DNA of 64,000 bases from Fibrobacterota bacterium (lineage in GTDB: Bacteria; Fibrobacterota; Chitinivibrionia; Chitinivibrionales; Chitinispirillaceae). Where the stretch lies: assembly GCA_023436145.1 (NCBI GenBank), contig JAEZKP010000025.1, forward strand, positions 62,001-126,000, given 5' to 3'. Below the pieces are notes generated by a model. That model saw nothing but the letters and a program-made list of their open reading frames with translations. It was not told the DNA's origin and made no database searches. The translations under genes were made by a program, and so were the position numbers. Below, in pieces: positions 27,712 through 36,791 of the stretch. Every line of letters begins with the position of its first letter. The first letter of the stretch is position 1.

Positions 27712-28428
27712 ATGCACATTATGAGGAATTGTATCCTATGTTTTGTAATGGTATCGGTTTTTTCTGCTAACAAAGCAGAGTCGCAACCGGCCACATCACA
27801 GAAACTGCTGAAAACAGGTATTGGCTTTCAGCTTGGTGTCCGATTTCATCAGCCGGATCAGATAAATCAATTTATTACAGATATTTATGATGCTTTTCTG
27901 ACCGATTATATCGCCGGTCCGGTCGAAAAAAAGAGCCTGGGGCCAGGGGTTTTTCTGAGTGTGAATGGGACATTTGATATTGGACCGCTTTTCAGTGCTG
28001 TCCCTTTTGCCCAGAGCATGTGGGCAGGTAAACAGATGTATTTCACCGGTGGCCCGGCAGCTAATATTCATGTGAATTCCTATACCGCCATGGGGGGACT
28101 GAATCTATGGGTACGCGTTCTCAATCAGGAGTTCTTTAAACTGAGAATAGGTGGGGGAGTATATGGAACCTATACCTATGTGACTACTACCGGTGATATT
28201 GCTCACAGGCGGATTCGCGGAAGTGGTGTAGGCGGAAGAGCGCTTCTGGGAAGTGAATTTAAATTAAATGAGAAGACTGCACTGACATTTGATTGCGGAC
28301 TGCCTTTCGGAAAATCGAAACTTTATCATTTTGATGAACTGAATGTAGCTGGTATCCCAGTTACCTACCCGGAAAAAATGACCCATCTGGGGTTTGAATT
28401 ATCCCCGGGAATAATGTTCTATTTTTAA
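27712..28428 (+). CDS. Outer-membrane beta-barrel protein, unknown function
   Basis: The 238-residue protein follows GGAAGGAATG and has an export signal at residues 1-24 (ILCFVMVSVFSANKAES). The body alternates polar and apolar residues in beta-strand fashion (GIGFQLGVRFHQPD, LNLWVRVLNQEFFKLRIGGG) and ends in aromatic FELSPGIMFYF, a typical barrel C-terminus. It is divergent from the large lipoprotein, with 210 bases between their starts, so the two may share regulation. Confidence 0.65.
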   Translation: MHIMRNCILCFVMVSVFSANKAESQPATSQKLLKTGIGFQLGVRFHQPDQINQFITDIYDAFLTDYIAGPVEKKSLGPGVFLSVNGTFDIGPLFSAVPFAQSMWAGKQMYFTGGPAANIHVNSYTAMGGLNLWVRVLNQEFFKLRIGGGVYGTYTYVTTTGDIAHRRIRGSGVGGRALLGSEFKLNEKTALTFDCGLPFGKSKLYHFDELNVAGIPVTYPEKMTHLGFELSPGIMFYF

Positions 28429-28461
28429 TAAAAACAAGGTAGATAAGTCTGATTGGAAAAG

Positions 28462-28491
28462 TCGGGATGTGAACAAGTGTAATCATCCCGA
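28462..28491 (+). terminator. Possible terminator after the beta-barrel gene
   Basis: The arms TCGGGATG (28462-28469) and CATCCCGA (28484-28491) enclose a 14-base loop. The following tract is TTTC, so termination may be weak. Confidence 0.45.
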
Positions 28492-28586
28492 TTTCAAAAT
28501 CCAGACTGTGACACTTTAACTTCGCTTCCCCAATGTGAAAATATCGGTTTTACCCTGAAAATTATTTTGTAAGGTTTGTATTTTAA

Positions 28587-28844
28587 ATGAGGAAAAATAT
28601 TGCAAAAAAACTGAAAACAGTATTTATCCTGTCCAGCGTGCTGTTTCTCTCATGTATGAAGGTACTGAATGCAGTCGGAGGAGATGATCCCTGCTGGAAA
28701 GCCTATCTTGAAAGGAAAAAATTGAAAGACACATATGATAAATTCGAAAGAGTACAGCTAGAGATGCAGATCAGGACATATGATGAATTGTGCATGCAAC
28801 AGAGGAGTAAACAGACGATAATTTATCAAAAACCAAGAAGATAA
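28587..28844 (+). CDS. Small exported protein, unknown function
   Basis: The 85-residue product has a basic start and hydrophobic core (KTVFILSSVLFLSCMKVLNA), so it is exported or a lipoprotein with Cys23 (the lipobox is weak). The remainder is a charged helix with two cysteines (DDPCWKAYLERKKLKDTYDK, YDELCMQQR), which could form a disulfide. No family is recognised. It lies between a barrel gene and a convergent gene whose stop is 4 bases away. Confidence 0.5.
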   Translation: MRKNIAKKLKTVFILSSVLFLSCMKVLNAVGGDDPCWKAYLERKKLKDTYDKFERVQLEMQIRTYDELCMQQRSKQTIIYQKPRR

Positions 28845-28847
28845 CTG

Positions 28848-29744
28848 TTACTGCATCCAGATACTACCGGCTCCTATAGACTCTTTTCTATTAACAGAAT
28901 ACACAAAAATGTATAACCCCAGCAATTTATCATCTGATTGCAAATTCTCTTGGGAGATAATTAACCGCTCTTTACTACGGATATATTGATCCATTTTCAG
29001 GTACAGCTCAAATCCATCTCCTTTATGCTTATCTGTACCAACTAACCTGCTATTCTCATAATATATTGTCCGAAACGATACAGATTGGGACCTGTCCAGA
29101 TTGATCATTACATAAGTTAGTATCAGAGAATCGCAACCGGATATGTTACTCATAATGATCAGATGGTAATCAAGTGAGCTTACAGGATCATTTATGATAT
29201 AGGGAATGGTACCAAAAGTTATCCTGTTATTACTTGTATCTATTTCTTTGCACACAAAAACTGTTCCTGAGACATTTTGGGCTGATTCCCTGGACTTATT
29301 CAACTGCCATCTGTTGGTATAGTAGCCCTCAGCCAGAGGAATTCTCATGTTGATTGAATAACACGGATTACCTGTATGATCCAGAGATGGCTCCTCTATG
29401 AAGTGCGCAAAAGAGCCACCATTGAGTTGTCCTTTTCTGGCAAAGATTCTGAGCGGGAAATTATAAACCATTCCGTGAATGTTATCTGTCAGGATAGCCG
29501 GCACTCTTCCCTCGCAGGGTAATTTACAGACCAATGCACTGTCCCAATTAAAAAGGTCGGGTTTTTTAAGAAGGTTCTCCTCTGCTTTGCCTTCGCAATA
29601 CAGATTGAGTAGTGACGAGACTGGATTGCCTTCAAATCTGCCTAAAAAATTGATTGCGGAATTAATGGTTTTTTTTTCAGCCCATTCTTTTCTGGATTGA
29701 CTAAGTGCATTTTTGTCGGTTGCGTTTTTTATTATAATCATCAA
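28848..29744 (-). CDS. Hypothetical protein, 298 residues, perhaps the C-terminal half of the next gene
   Basis: The frame has no signal peptide, although its content looks extracellular: beta-rich, with several cysteines (LNLYCEGKAEEN, ALVCKLPCEGRVPAI). No family is recognised. It overlaps the upstream exported gene by 44 bases. Removing one base from the 6-T run 29725-29730 would join the two frames (DDYNKNATDKNALSQ) into one secreted protein of about 640 residues. It may therefore be an independent overlapping gene or a split product. Confidence 0.5.
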   Translation of the reverse strand: MMIIIKNATDKNALSQSRKEWAEKKTINSAINFLGRFEGNPVSSLLNLYCEGKAEENLLKKPDLFNWDSALVCKLPCEGRVPAILTDNIHGMVYNFPLRIFARKGQLNGGSFAHFIEEPSLDHTGNPCYSINMRIPLAEGYYTNRWQLNKSRESAQNVSGTVFVCKEIDTSNNRITFGTIPYIINDPVSSLDYHLIIMSNISGCDSLILTYVMINLDRSQSVSFRTIYYENSRLVGTDKHKGDGFELYLKMDQYIRSKERLIISQENLQSDDKLLGLYIFVYSVNRKESIGAGSIWMQ

Positions 29745-30777
29745 ACTTCTGGAAAATAACTATCTTTTTTTGAATTACGTTACCATGAACATCGGTAACT
29801 TCGACGTCCAGGGCCTTTTTTCCTGTACCAAACCCCACTGAAACCGAACTGCTTACCCGCTTGGCTTTTTTGAAACCGATTGTGGTGTCAATCAGATTTT
29901 CAGCAAAAAAATGAATTTGAGAGAGGTCTGACTCGGATGATATTTCATAATCAATAATGCATTGATTGAAGATATAATGATCTCGAAGAATCAATTTAAT
30001 ATCGGAATTAACATTGTTTTTTGATCCACAATCAGAATCGTATTTATATTTACCCAGTCTGTAATAGCACCTGCAATCGACCGGACCAGTCTTTCCGCCA
30101 CATTCTCCAACAGGCTTCTGAACAAGTAAATTGTTCTCCAGATTGTACTCCATACCGTTCAGACAGAATGTGTAATTGAACCTATCTGATATTCTGGATT
30201 TAATTGATAAAGACCGGAAATCAGAAATCATATCAAGTAAAGAGTCGATTAAAGGTTTTTTATCCCCAATACTGGCAGGGTTATCAGTATACTGACCGGA
30301 AATGAAGAGGTTCTGCTTGTTCCTTGTGGTGCCAGAGGTTATCACCTTTTTTATGCTCCTGGTCGAATCCTGCTTGATATATAATACCGAATCAATGATA
30401 ACTTCTTTGCGGAATAATGATAAATATACTCTGGTAAGAATAGAAACATCTTTATGACGGAAAATCTGATCTATACGTGTTTCTAAATAGTCAAGACCAC
30501 ATCTGGAAGCAGCAATGTAGAGATCTTTAACCGAAGCATACCAGATTCTGTTCTCTTCCTGGCAATAGTAACAATCATTGAAAAGTGTGTTTTTTATGTT
30601 ACTTTTAATCTCTGGCAGAGGAAGAGCCTCCATTTGATCCCAATTGTCAACAGGAGCAGCCGGAAAGGTCTTGCGCTTTAAATCATTGATATAAAAGGTG
30701 CTTTGGGCAAGCAGGCCTGTAAAAGATACTGTAATCAGCATTAAAGCCGATGTAATGTGTGCAGCAGGCTTTTTCAT
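29701..30777 (-). CDS. Exported protein of unknown function
   Basis: The 358-residue protein has a clear signal peptide (residues 1-24, cleavage after LLAQ). Cysteine pairs occur at CYYCQEEN and CGGKTGPVDCRCYYR, suggesting disulfides in the periplasm or outside. The last 60 residues contain a beta-type segment (KKALDVEVTDVHGNVIQKKI). I recognise no family. It is first of a two-gene minus-strand unit and overlaps the next frame, with a possible single-base split described there. Confidence 0.55.
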   Translation of the reverse strand: MKKPAAHITSALMLITVSFTGLLAQSTFYINDLKRKTFPAAPVDNWDQMEALPLPEIKSNIKNTLFNDCYYCQEENRIWYASVKDLYIAASRCGLDYLETRIDQIFRHKDVSILTRVYLSLFRKEVIIDSVLYIKQDSTRSIKKVITSGTTRNKQNLFISGQYTDNPASIGDKKPLIDSLLDMISDFRSLSIKSRISDRFNYTFCLNGMEYNLENNLLVQKPVGECGGKTGPVDCRCYYRLGKYKYDSDCGSKNNVNSDIKLILRDHYIFNQCIIDYEISSESDLSQIHFFAENLIDTTIGFKKAKRVSSSVSVGFGTGKKALDVEVTDVHGNVIQKKIVIFQKFDDYNKKRNRQKCT

Positions 30778-31131
30778 ATAATCTGAGAGCGCGAAAAAAA
30801 ATAGACAAAATGAAATCAGGGTTTTGAATTGAAGCTCCCTCTTGGAAATAAACCAAAAGGTTTAGTATAAATATATATTGTGTCCAAATTCTAATCATAT
30901 GTATATCTCAATCAGAGGGCTATTTCGCTTTAAGGAATTAGGGATGAGTAGATAGGGGAAAGGATTGGTAGAGTAATTGAACTCCTGCTCCGTAAAGTAA
31001 GGGATAAGAAAACAAGCGGAACACAGATCGGCTTGGTGTGTCCGGAAAGAGTTTGGCAAATAAAAACTGTTGAGAGAATAAGAATGGAATGTAGAGAGTA
31101 GGGGAGGTGTTAATTTTCCGTTGGAAAATCG
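30778..31131. other. Intergenic stretch, nothing recognised
   Basis: About 350 bases, purine-rich on the plus strand from 30930 to 31130. It must contain the promoter of the exported-protein pair at its left end. No gene is visible. Confidence 0.45.
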
Positions 31132-31161
31132 TAAAAAAAAGGAGTAGCTTAAAGCTACTCC
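31132..31161 (-). terminator. Intrinsic terminator of the SH3-domain gene
   Basis: The 8-bp arms GGAGTAGC (31141-31148) and GCTACTCC (31154-31161) surround a TTAAA loop. On the minus strand the hairpin is followed by a run of eight or more T (complement of 31132-31140). This is a textbook Rho-independent site. Confidence 0.85.
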
Positions 31162-31190
31162 AAGAAAATCTGCTGAAGTTTTAATAAAAA

Positions 31191-31637
31191 CTATTTTGTC
31201 TGGCGTTCCACAGTTTCTTTATCGATGTTTTCGCGAAGAGCATCTTTAAATGAACGGTCCAAGCTGATTGGATCAGCATTGGGATCATCGGTGTCGATAA
31301 TGTATACCGGGGTAGGGTTATCCAGGTATCCCACAACTTCTGCATTATCGAACACGAAGGTTTTGCTCTTACCGGAAAGCATGGAGACTTCCTTTTTTTC
31401 GACCCATCCGATAGTACCATCTGAAGTTTTGACTTTGTGCATATCTCTTTTGCTATCAATAACCTGCAGACGATCGCTGGTACCCACGGTCAACATTGGT
31501 TCTTCGTATAACTGACGGGTTTCGTTTTTGTAGACTCCCACGCCATCTTTGTTAGGCTGGGCGACTTTTTGAGCCGAAGCAAAGAAGGTGATAGTAGAAA
31601 CCAGTAAGACAGTCCATTTAATTAAACGCATAAACAA
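31191..31637 (-). CDS. Exported SH3-domain protein
   Basis: The 148-residue protein starts after AAAAGGAGC and has a signal peptide (residues 1-22, ending FASAQ). The mature N-terminal half is a bacterial SH3 domain: VGVYKNETRQLYEEPMLTVG, RLQVIDSKRDMHKVKTSDG, and IGWVEKKEVSML, where the last carries the G-W-V signature. Such domains bind cell-wall or protein ligands in the envelope. The acidic tail (DTDDPNADPISLDRSFKDAL) is not part of the fold. It is a single gene with its own terminator. Confidence 0.75.
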   Translation of the reverse strand: MFMRLIKWTVLLVSTITFFASAQKVAQPNKDGVGVYKNETRQLYEEPMLTVGTSDRLQVIDSKRDMHKVKTSDGTIGWVEKKEVSMLSGKSKTFVFDNAEVVGYLDNPTPVYIIDTDDPNADPISLDRSFKDALRENIDKETVERQTK

Positions 31638-31756
31638 GCTCCTTTTTATGATTGTACCCTTATGAGGGACAGTTTTCGTCTATTATATCATAGTATAATA
31701 AATTCTTATATTGAATGCAACAGCAAAGAATGAATTGTGCAAGTTGTGGCATAAGG

Positions 31757-33205
31757 CTAATCCTGGAAACAGAAATCCATATCTTTAACAGCTTTGGTTT
31801 CATCCAAACGCCCCACAACAGTACTTATTGGTGCTCTGTGCAGTGATTGCGGATCAGTTTCGGCCAGCTTCGCAATCTCCTTCATGGCATCAATAAAGAT
31901 ATCCAGAGTTTCCTTGCTTTCAGTCTCCGTAGGCTCTATCATCATAGCCTCTTTTACTATAAGCGGAAAATAAATCGTTGGTGGATGAATTCCCCGGTCA
32001 ATGAGGGCTTTGGCGATATCTACTGCATGGACCCCATTTTCCAGCTGTTTTTTTGCACTCAGCACACATTCGTGCATACAGGTCTTTAAATATGGTACAT
32101 CATAGAAATCTTTAAGCGAATGCATTATATAATTGGCATTGAGTACTGCATTTTCACTGACCTCGGTTAGTCCTTTTGCACCCAGAGTCAAAATATAGGC
32201 ATAAGCTCTTAAACAGATTCCGAAATTTCCATAAAAAGGCGCAATATAGCCGATGGATTTAGGATAGTCGTAACTTAAGGCGTAAGTACCATCGGAGCGC
32301 TTTATGATTCTAGAAATGGGCAAAAATTGTTCCAGATGTTTTCTAACTCCAACCGGGCCAGCTCCGGGACCGCCTCCTCCATGAGGAGTGGAGAAAGTTT
32401 TATGCAGATTGACATGCATAACATCAAAAAGCGCATCACCGGGTCGGAATTTTCCCAGGATTGCATTAAGATTGGCTCCATCGTAATACAATTGCGCATC
32501 GTATTTATGGGCGATGGCTGCAACTTTCTGTATCAGGGGATTGAATAAGCCTAAAGTGTTAGGGTTGGTAAGCATGATTGCAGCTGTTTTTTCACTGATT
32601 GCCGTTTCCAGAGCAGCAATATCAAGAACGCCGTTTTCATTTGTGGGAATAGATTTGACCTGGAAACCTGCAATTGACGCACTTGAAGGATTTGTGCCAT
32701 GCGCTTCATCCGGAATAAGCACTTCTGTTTTGCGGTTACCTTTATCTTTGTGGTAAGCAGCAATGATCATCATGCCAGTAAGTTCCCCGTGTGCTCCGGC
32801 CATAGGATGTGCAGTGTAGGCGTCCATACCAGTGATCTCGCAGAGGAGTTTTTCAAGTTCGAAAATCACAGCCAGGGCACCCTGAGTCAACATCCCTCCA
32901 CGAATAAGCTGCGGCAATAAAGGGTGCAGTGATGCAAAACCCTCCATGGAAGCAATTTTTTCGTTTACCTTAGGGTTGTATTTCATGGTGCATGAGCCCA
33001 GCGGGTAAAAGTTAGTGTCTACTCCGTAGTTTTTACGGGAAAGAGCTGTGAAATGACGTATTACCTGAAGTTCGGAAAGTTCACAAAGTCTGGCCGGCTC
33101 ACTTCGAAGATATTTGCTGTTAATCGTATGATGAACAGGAACATCACTTTGAGGAAGCCCGACTCCTTTTCTTCCGGTAACCGATTCCTGGAAAATTATT
33201 GACAT
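31757..33205 (-). CDS. gcvPB: Glycine dehydrogenase (decarboxylating) subunit 2
   Basis: The 482-residue P-protein beta subunit uses pyridoxal phosphate to decarboxylate glycine and load aminomethyl onto lipoyl-GcvH. The PLP lysine is Lys269 in NLHKTFSTPHGGGGPG; other family blocks are YPLGSCTMKYNP, DEAHGTNPSSA and YYDGANLNAILG. Length is normal for the split form of the enzyme. Its start overlaps the gcvPA stop by 10 bases, which suggests translational coupling. It is the last gene of the four-gene gcv operon. Confidence 0.97.
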   Translation of the reverse strand: MSIIFQESVTGRKGVGLPQSDVPVHHTINSKYLRSEPARLCELSELQVIRHFTALSRKNYGVDTNFYPLGSCTMKYNPKVNEKIASMEGFASLHPLLPQLIRGGMLTQGALAVIFELEKLLCEITGMDAYTAHPMAGAHGELTGMMIIAAYHKDKGNRKTEVLIPDEAHGTNPSSASIAGFQVKSIPTNENGVLDIAALETAISEKTAAIMLTNPNTLGLFNPLIQKVAAIAHKYDAQLYYDGANLNAILGKFRPGDALFDVMHVNLHKTFSTPHGGGGPGAGPVGVRKHLEQFLPISRIIKRSDGTYALSYDYPKSIGYIAPFYGNFGICLRAYAYILTLGAKGLTEVSENAVLNANYIMHSLKDFYDVPYLKTCMHECVLSAKKQLENGVHAVDIAKALIDRGIHPPTIYFPLIVKEAMMIEPTETESKETLDIFIDAMKEIAKLAETDPQSLHRAPISTVVGRLDETKAVKDMDFCFQD

Positions 33206-34533
33206 AGTACCGTCTCCAGTGTTTCTGCAAGCAGTCCGATCTCATATTTGGTTCTTTTTTCGGTGACTGCAATGAGAAGATAATTATCCATATCAGGATA
33301 GTAGCGTCCAAGTGGAAATCCTGCAGCAAAACCATAATCGATCATCTTTCCCACGCACTCGCCTGCGTCAACAGGAAGTTTAACTGTAAATTCATTGAAC
33401 GTGGGTGATGATTCCATTACCTTCACTCCGGGAATTGCACTGATTCTTTCCTTGGCATAATGCGCTTTGTCAACACAAAGTGATGCAACCTGTCTGATTC
33501 CGTCTTTACCCAAAAGACTAAGGTAGATATGAGCTCTTAAAGCGCAGAGTGCCTCGTTCGAGCAGATATTGGAGGTCGCTTTTTCCCTGCGAATATGCTG
33601 TTCTCTGGCTTGTAACGACAACACAAATCCCTCTTTACCATGGACATCCACTGTTCTGGCAACTATTCTTCCGGGCATTTTTCTGGCCAGCTTTTTAGTT
33701 GCTGCCATGAAACCCAGATAAGGACCACCAAAGGAAAGTGGAATACCCAGAGACTGACCATCACCAGTGGCAATATCAAATCCCTGTTCACCCGGAGTTT
33801 TAAGAATCGATACTGCAATCGGATAAACCGATTGAACAGCCAGCATTCCAAAAGAGTGCGCTTTTTCAACGATATCGCTGTGATCATCAATAACCCCGAA
33901 GAAATTAGGGTTCTGGAGTATGACAGCAGCAGTTTTATCATCAAATGCTTTGAAAAGACTTTCGCGGTTACTCTGGCCGTGACAAACCGGAATTTCTACC
34001 AGTTCAATTGACAAATTAGCCGTGTAGGAGTTGAGCATTTTGCGGTAGATGGGATTTACACCCCCGTCAACTATTATTTTTCGTCTACCAGTAGAACCGA
34101 TTGCCATCTGACATGCTTCATAGAGAGCGGTGCCACCATCATAAAGCGATGCGTTGGAAACCTCCAGCCCGGTAAGTCTGCATATGTCGGTTTGGTATTC
34201 GTAAATAGCCTGAAGTGTACCCTGGGAGAGCTCCGGCTGGTAGGGGGTATACGCTGTAAAGAACTCACTTCTTGAAACCAGTGCATCGATAGCTGCCGGA
34301 ATGAAGTGATCATAAAATCCTCCACCGACAAAGTTTATAAGATGAGAATAGTTCTTTTTGGCCAGCTTTTCAAAGTAGTTTACCAGTTCGAGTTCCGATT
34401 TTCTTTCAGGCAGGTTAAAAGAGCGTGGACGAAGGCTGTCCGGGATATCAGAGAAAAGCATCTCTATAGAATCAACACCGCAAAGCTTCAGCATTTCGCG
34501 GCGCTGTTCATCGGTATTGGCTATATAGCTCAT
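33196..34533 (-). CDS. gcvPA: Glycine dehydrogenase (decarboxylating) subunit 1
   Basis: The 445-residue alpha subunit of the split P-protein starts MSYIANTDEQRREMLKLCG and contains FVGGGFYDHFIPAAID, FFTAYTPYQPELSQGTLQAI and SLGIPLSFGGPYLGFMA, all typical of the family. It pairs with GcvPB to form the active heterotetramer. Its ATG overlaps the gcvH stop (bases 34530-34533). The two-subunit form is usual in Firmicutes, Thermotoga and parts of the FCB group, unlike the fused enzyme of enterobacteria. Confidence 0.97.
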   Translation of the reverse strand: MSYIANTDEQRREMLKLCGVDSIEMLFSDIPDSLRPRSFNLPERKSELELVNYFEKLAKKNYSHLINFVGGGFYDHFIPAAIDALVSRSEFFTAYTPYQPELSQGTLQAIYEYQTDICRLTGLEVSNASLYDGGTALYEACQMAIGSTGRRKIIVDGGVNPIYRKMLNSYTANLSIELVEIPVCHGQSNRESLFKAFDDKTAAVILQNPNFFGVIDDHSDIVEKAHSFGMLAVQSVYPIAVSILKTPGEQGFDIATGDGQSLGIPLSFGGPYLGFMAATKKLARKMPGRIVARTVDVHGKEGFVLSLQAREQHIRREKATSNICSNEALCALRAHIYLSLLGKDGIRQVASLCVDKAHYAKERISAIPGVKVMESSPTFNEFTVKLPVDAGECVGKMIDYGFAAGFPLGRYYPDMDNYLLIAVTEKRTKYEIGLLAETLETVLCQ

Positions 34534-34913
34534 TCCTCAGTCTCCAGAAACTTCTCATAAGTATCAGCATCCATCAGATCTGAAATTTCAGTCTGATTGA
34601 TATTATCTAGTTTAAAGATCCAGCCTTTACCGTAAGGATCATTATTTACGTCTTCAGGAGTGGTTTCGAGCGATTCGTTTACCTCCAACACTACTCCACT
34701 GATGGGAGAATAGAGATCACTGGCTGCTTTAACCGATTCGATCACGCCGCATTCTCCGCTTTTTTTCAGTTTGGCACCAACTTTGGGCAATTCAATAAAA
34801 GTGATATCCCCCAGAGAATCCTGAGCATGATCAGTTATCCCCACTAAAGCTTTATTATCTTCGATTTTGATCCATTCGTGAGTCTTTGTGTACATACGAT
34901 CTTTTGGTGCCAT
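34530..34913 (-). CDS. gcvH: Glycine cleavage system H protein
   Basis: The 127-residue lipoyl carrier shuttles the aminomethyl group between P, T and L proteins. The lipoylated lysine is Lys62 in GVIESVKAASDLYSP. YTKTHEWIKIEDNKALVGIT and GWIFKLD are family blocks, and length is standard. The gene lies 32 bases after gcvT and overlaps gcvPA by 4 bases. No lipoate ligase or lpd (L protein) gene is in the window, so those are encoded elsewhere. Confidence 0.97.
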   Translation of the reverse strand: MAPKDRMYTKTHEWIKIEDNKALVGITDHAQDSLGDITFIELPKVGAKLKKSGECGVIESVKAASDLYSPISGVVLEVNESLETTPEDVNNDPYGKGWIFKLDNINQTEISDLMDADTYEKFLETEE

Positions 34914-34945
34914 TATCTAACTCCTTTTTGGGAAAATTGTCATTA

Positions 34946-36040
34946 TCACAAGTAATCAGCCAGTTTGTTTCGTCCTGTGGCATTTTTGTAAAACGGTGTT
35001 TCAGTGATTTTTCCGGTTAACTCGCCACGATCTGTTCTGATAAGTATCTGCTGACCTTCAGCTGCATAGGATGAAAGTACATAACCCATGGCTATTGCCC
35101 GCTGAAGCGATGGAGAATAACTGCCACTGGTGAGGTAACCAATCTCTTCCTTATTGTCAATGCTTAGAATTTTATCACCATGTCTGGCGGCTCTTCGGCC
35201 ATCCAGCAGTATACCCTTAAGACATTTTTTAACGGCCAGGGGATCAAGAGCTGCCTCTGAACCGATAAATTTTTTATTGGCAATAGATCTGCAAAAACCA
35301 CTTTCTGCAGCATTGGTATCCTGGTTAAGCTCGTGGCCATAAAGCGGGAGGCCCATTTCCAGTCTTAGCGTATCTCTTGCCCCCAGTCCTGCCGGAGTGG
35401 CACCCAGGTTTATGCAGTCATCCCAGAACTTAAGAGCGGATTGGGGACTGAGGTAGATTTCAAAGCCGAGCTCACCGGTATACCCGGTCCGGCTCACCAG
35501 TACCTTTTCGTTTTGATAATAATTATGCTGGAAATGATAAAATTTTAATTCAGCGAATGAGTCTTTAAGAAGTTTTTGCAGGATTTTTGCAGAATGCGGT
35601 CCCTGAAGATCCAGTTTCGCGGTTTCTGCTGTCAGATTAACTATTGATACTGACTTCGATAAATGGCTTTTAATCCATTCAAAATCAGCGGGTTCGGTGG
35701 AGGCATTAACTACCATAAAAAATTGACAGTCATCCATACGGTAAAGAATCTGATCATCAATCACCCCGCCTTTTTGATTGCAGAGAAAGCCATACCTGCA
35801 TTGTCCCTTTTTAATGGAAGCCACTGCACAGCTGAGAAGATTTTCCAGATCACTAACCGATTCCGGTCCACTGATGAGAAATTCGCCCATATGACAGGTG
35901 TCAAAGATAGCAGAAGCGTTTCTGGTAGCTTCATGTTCTTTTATAATACCTTCATACTGCATAGGCATGAGATATCCGCCAAAAGGGCTCATTTTAGCAT
36001 TCAGACTGGAATGCTTATCAAAGAGTATAGTTTTTTTCAT
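34946..36040 (-). CDS. gcvT: Glycine cleavage system T protein (aminomethyltransferase)
   Basis: The 364-residue enzyme moves the methylene group from GcvH to tetrahydrofolate and releases ammonia. Family blocks are PFGGYLMPMQYEG, FDTCHMGEF, GGVIDDQILYRM with the catalytic-type aspartates, LVSRTGYTGELGFEIY and LGARDTLRLEMGLPLYGHEL. It is first of the operon gcvT-gcvH-gcvPA-gcvPB. The upstream leader has strong secondary structure. Confidence 0.97.
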   Translation of the reverse strand: MKKTILFDKHSSLNAKMSPFGGYLMPMQYEGIIKEHEATRNASAIFDTCHMGEFLISGPESVSDLENLLSCAVASIKKGQCRYGFLCNQKGGVIDDQILYRMDDCQFFMVVNASTEPADFEWIKSHLSKSVSIVNLTAETAKLDLQGPHSAKILQKLLKDSFAELKFYHFQHNYYQNEKVLVSRTGYTGELGFEIYLSPQSALKFWDDCINLGATPAGLGARDTLRLEMGLPLYGHELNQDTNAAESGFCRSIANKKFIGSEAALDPLAVKKCLKGILLDGRRAARHGDKILSIDNKEEIGYLTSGSYSPSLQRAIAMGYVLSSYAAEGQQILIRTDRGELTGKITETPFYKNATGRNKLADYL

Positions 36041-36139
36041 AAAAGTTCTGTCAGCTTGAGGAAAGAATAGAGAGTGATTATAATATCTCTAAATATGTCT
36101 GGAAAGACATAAGAGATGGTATAAAATACAATGATGAGA

Positions 36140-36227
36140 GGTGCACTGAAAAGCTAAAGTTAAAAGGAGGTGCTTACCCCTTTTCGGTGGGATAGGGAGC
36201 AATGCTCATTTACATTGCTTCTGCACC
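36140..36227 (-). promoter_or_regulatory. Structured leader of the gcv operon (weakly glycine-riboswitch-like)
   Basis: In the minus-strand RNA, GGTGCA (from 36227-36222) can pair with TGCACC (from 36145-36140), closing an 88-base element. Inside it AGCAATG/CATTGCT (36198-36204 and 36213-36219) forms a second stem. A CACCGAA segment followed by GGGGTAAGC, then CTTTTCAG before the closing strand, recalls the glycine aptamer pattern CACCGAAGG...CTCTCAGG. The hallmark AGG-AAAAGGAC end is absent and the spacing differs. The structure is visible; the riboswitch identity is only a suggestion. Confidence 0.3.
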
Positions 36228-36237
36228 CCAAAAGGAA

Positions 36238-36780
36238 TCACTCAGCAAGTATCGCTCTACCCACTTTCCTTGCAATTTCTTCTCCGGATAGATACCTGAT
36301 AATTGCCAGGGAAAACTCTATGGCTGTTCCTACTCCACGGCTGGTGATCACATTTTCCCATACACTTACCGGCTGCTCAGAAATCTCTGCTCCCTTAAGC
36401 TGTGATTCCACTCCAGGATAACAGCTGACTTTTGCTCCTTTAAGTATTCCGGCTTTGGAGAAAACCTGTGGTGCTGCACAGATTGCAGCACATAGTGCTT
36501 TCTGTGAGTATGCTTTACCTACTAATGACAGCACTTCGTCGGATTGGCTGAGATTGGTGGTCCCGGGTTGTCCGCCCGGCAGAATAATCCCGTTATAAAT
36601 TTCAGTATCCGGATTCAGTAGCGCATCTGCTATTATGGTTATACCATGTGCACCCCGAACCTCTTTTGATTTCAGGCCCAGCATACTTACCTTAATGTCT
36701 GCTCTTCTGAGAAGGTCAATAAAGCTAACAGCCTCTATCTCTTCAAAACCATCTGCCAGAATGGTGATCACGTGAGACAT
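36238..36780 (-). CDS. DJ-1/PfpI family protein (YajL/ThiJ-like)
   Basis: The 180-residue protein shows the DJ-1 core: ILADGFEEIEAVSFIDLLRR with the conserved Glu (13 or 14), and the reactive Cys101 in CAAICAAPQVF on the nucleophile elbow, then PGVESQL. Family members act as glyoxalases, deglycase-like or redox chaperones; the exact reaction is debated. AGGAGG lies upstream (36782-36788). It follows the lipoprotein esterase gene by 11 bases and sits 197 bases ahead of gcvT. Confidence 0.88.
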   Translation of the reverse strand: MSHVITILADGFEEIEAVSFIDLLRRADIKVSMLGLKSKEVRGAHGITIIADALLNPDTEIYNGIILPGGQPGTTNLSQSDEVLSLVGKAYSQKALCAAICAAPQVFSKAGILKGAKVSCYPGVESQLKGAEISEQPVSVWENVITSRGVGTAIEFSLAIIRYLSGEEIARKVGRAILAE

Positions 36781-36791
36781 TTGAATCCTCC

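Noticed and set aside
36140..36227. Firm call of a glycine riboswitch
   Set aside because: Only part of the conserved core is present and the spacing is off; it is kept as a low-confidence structured leader.
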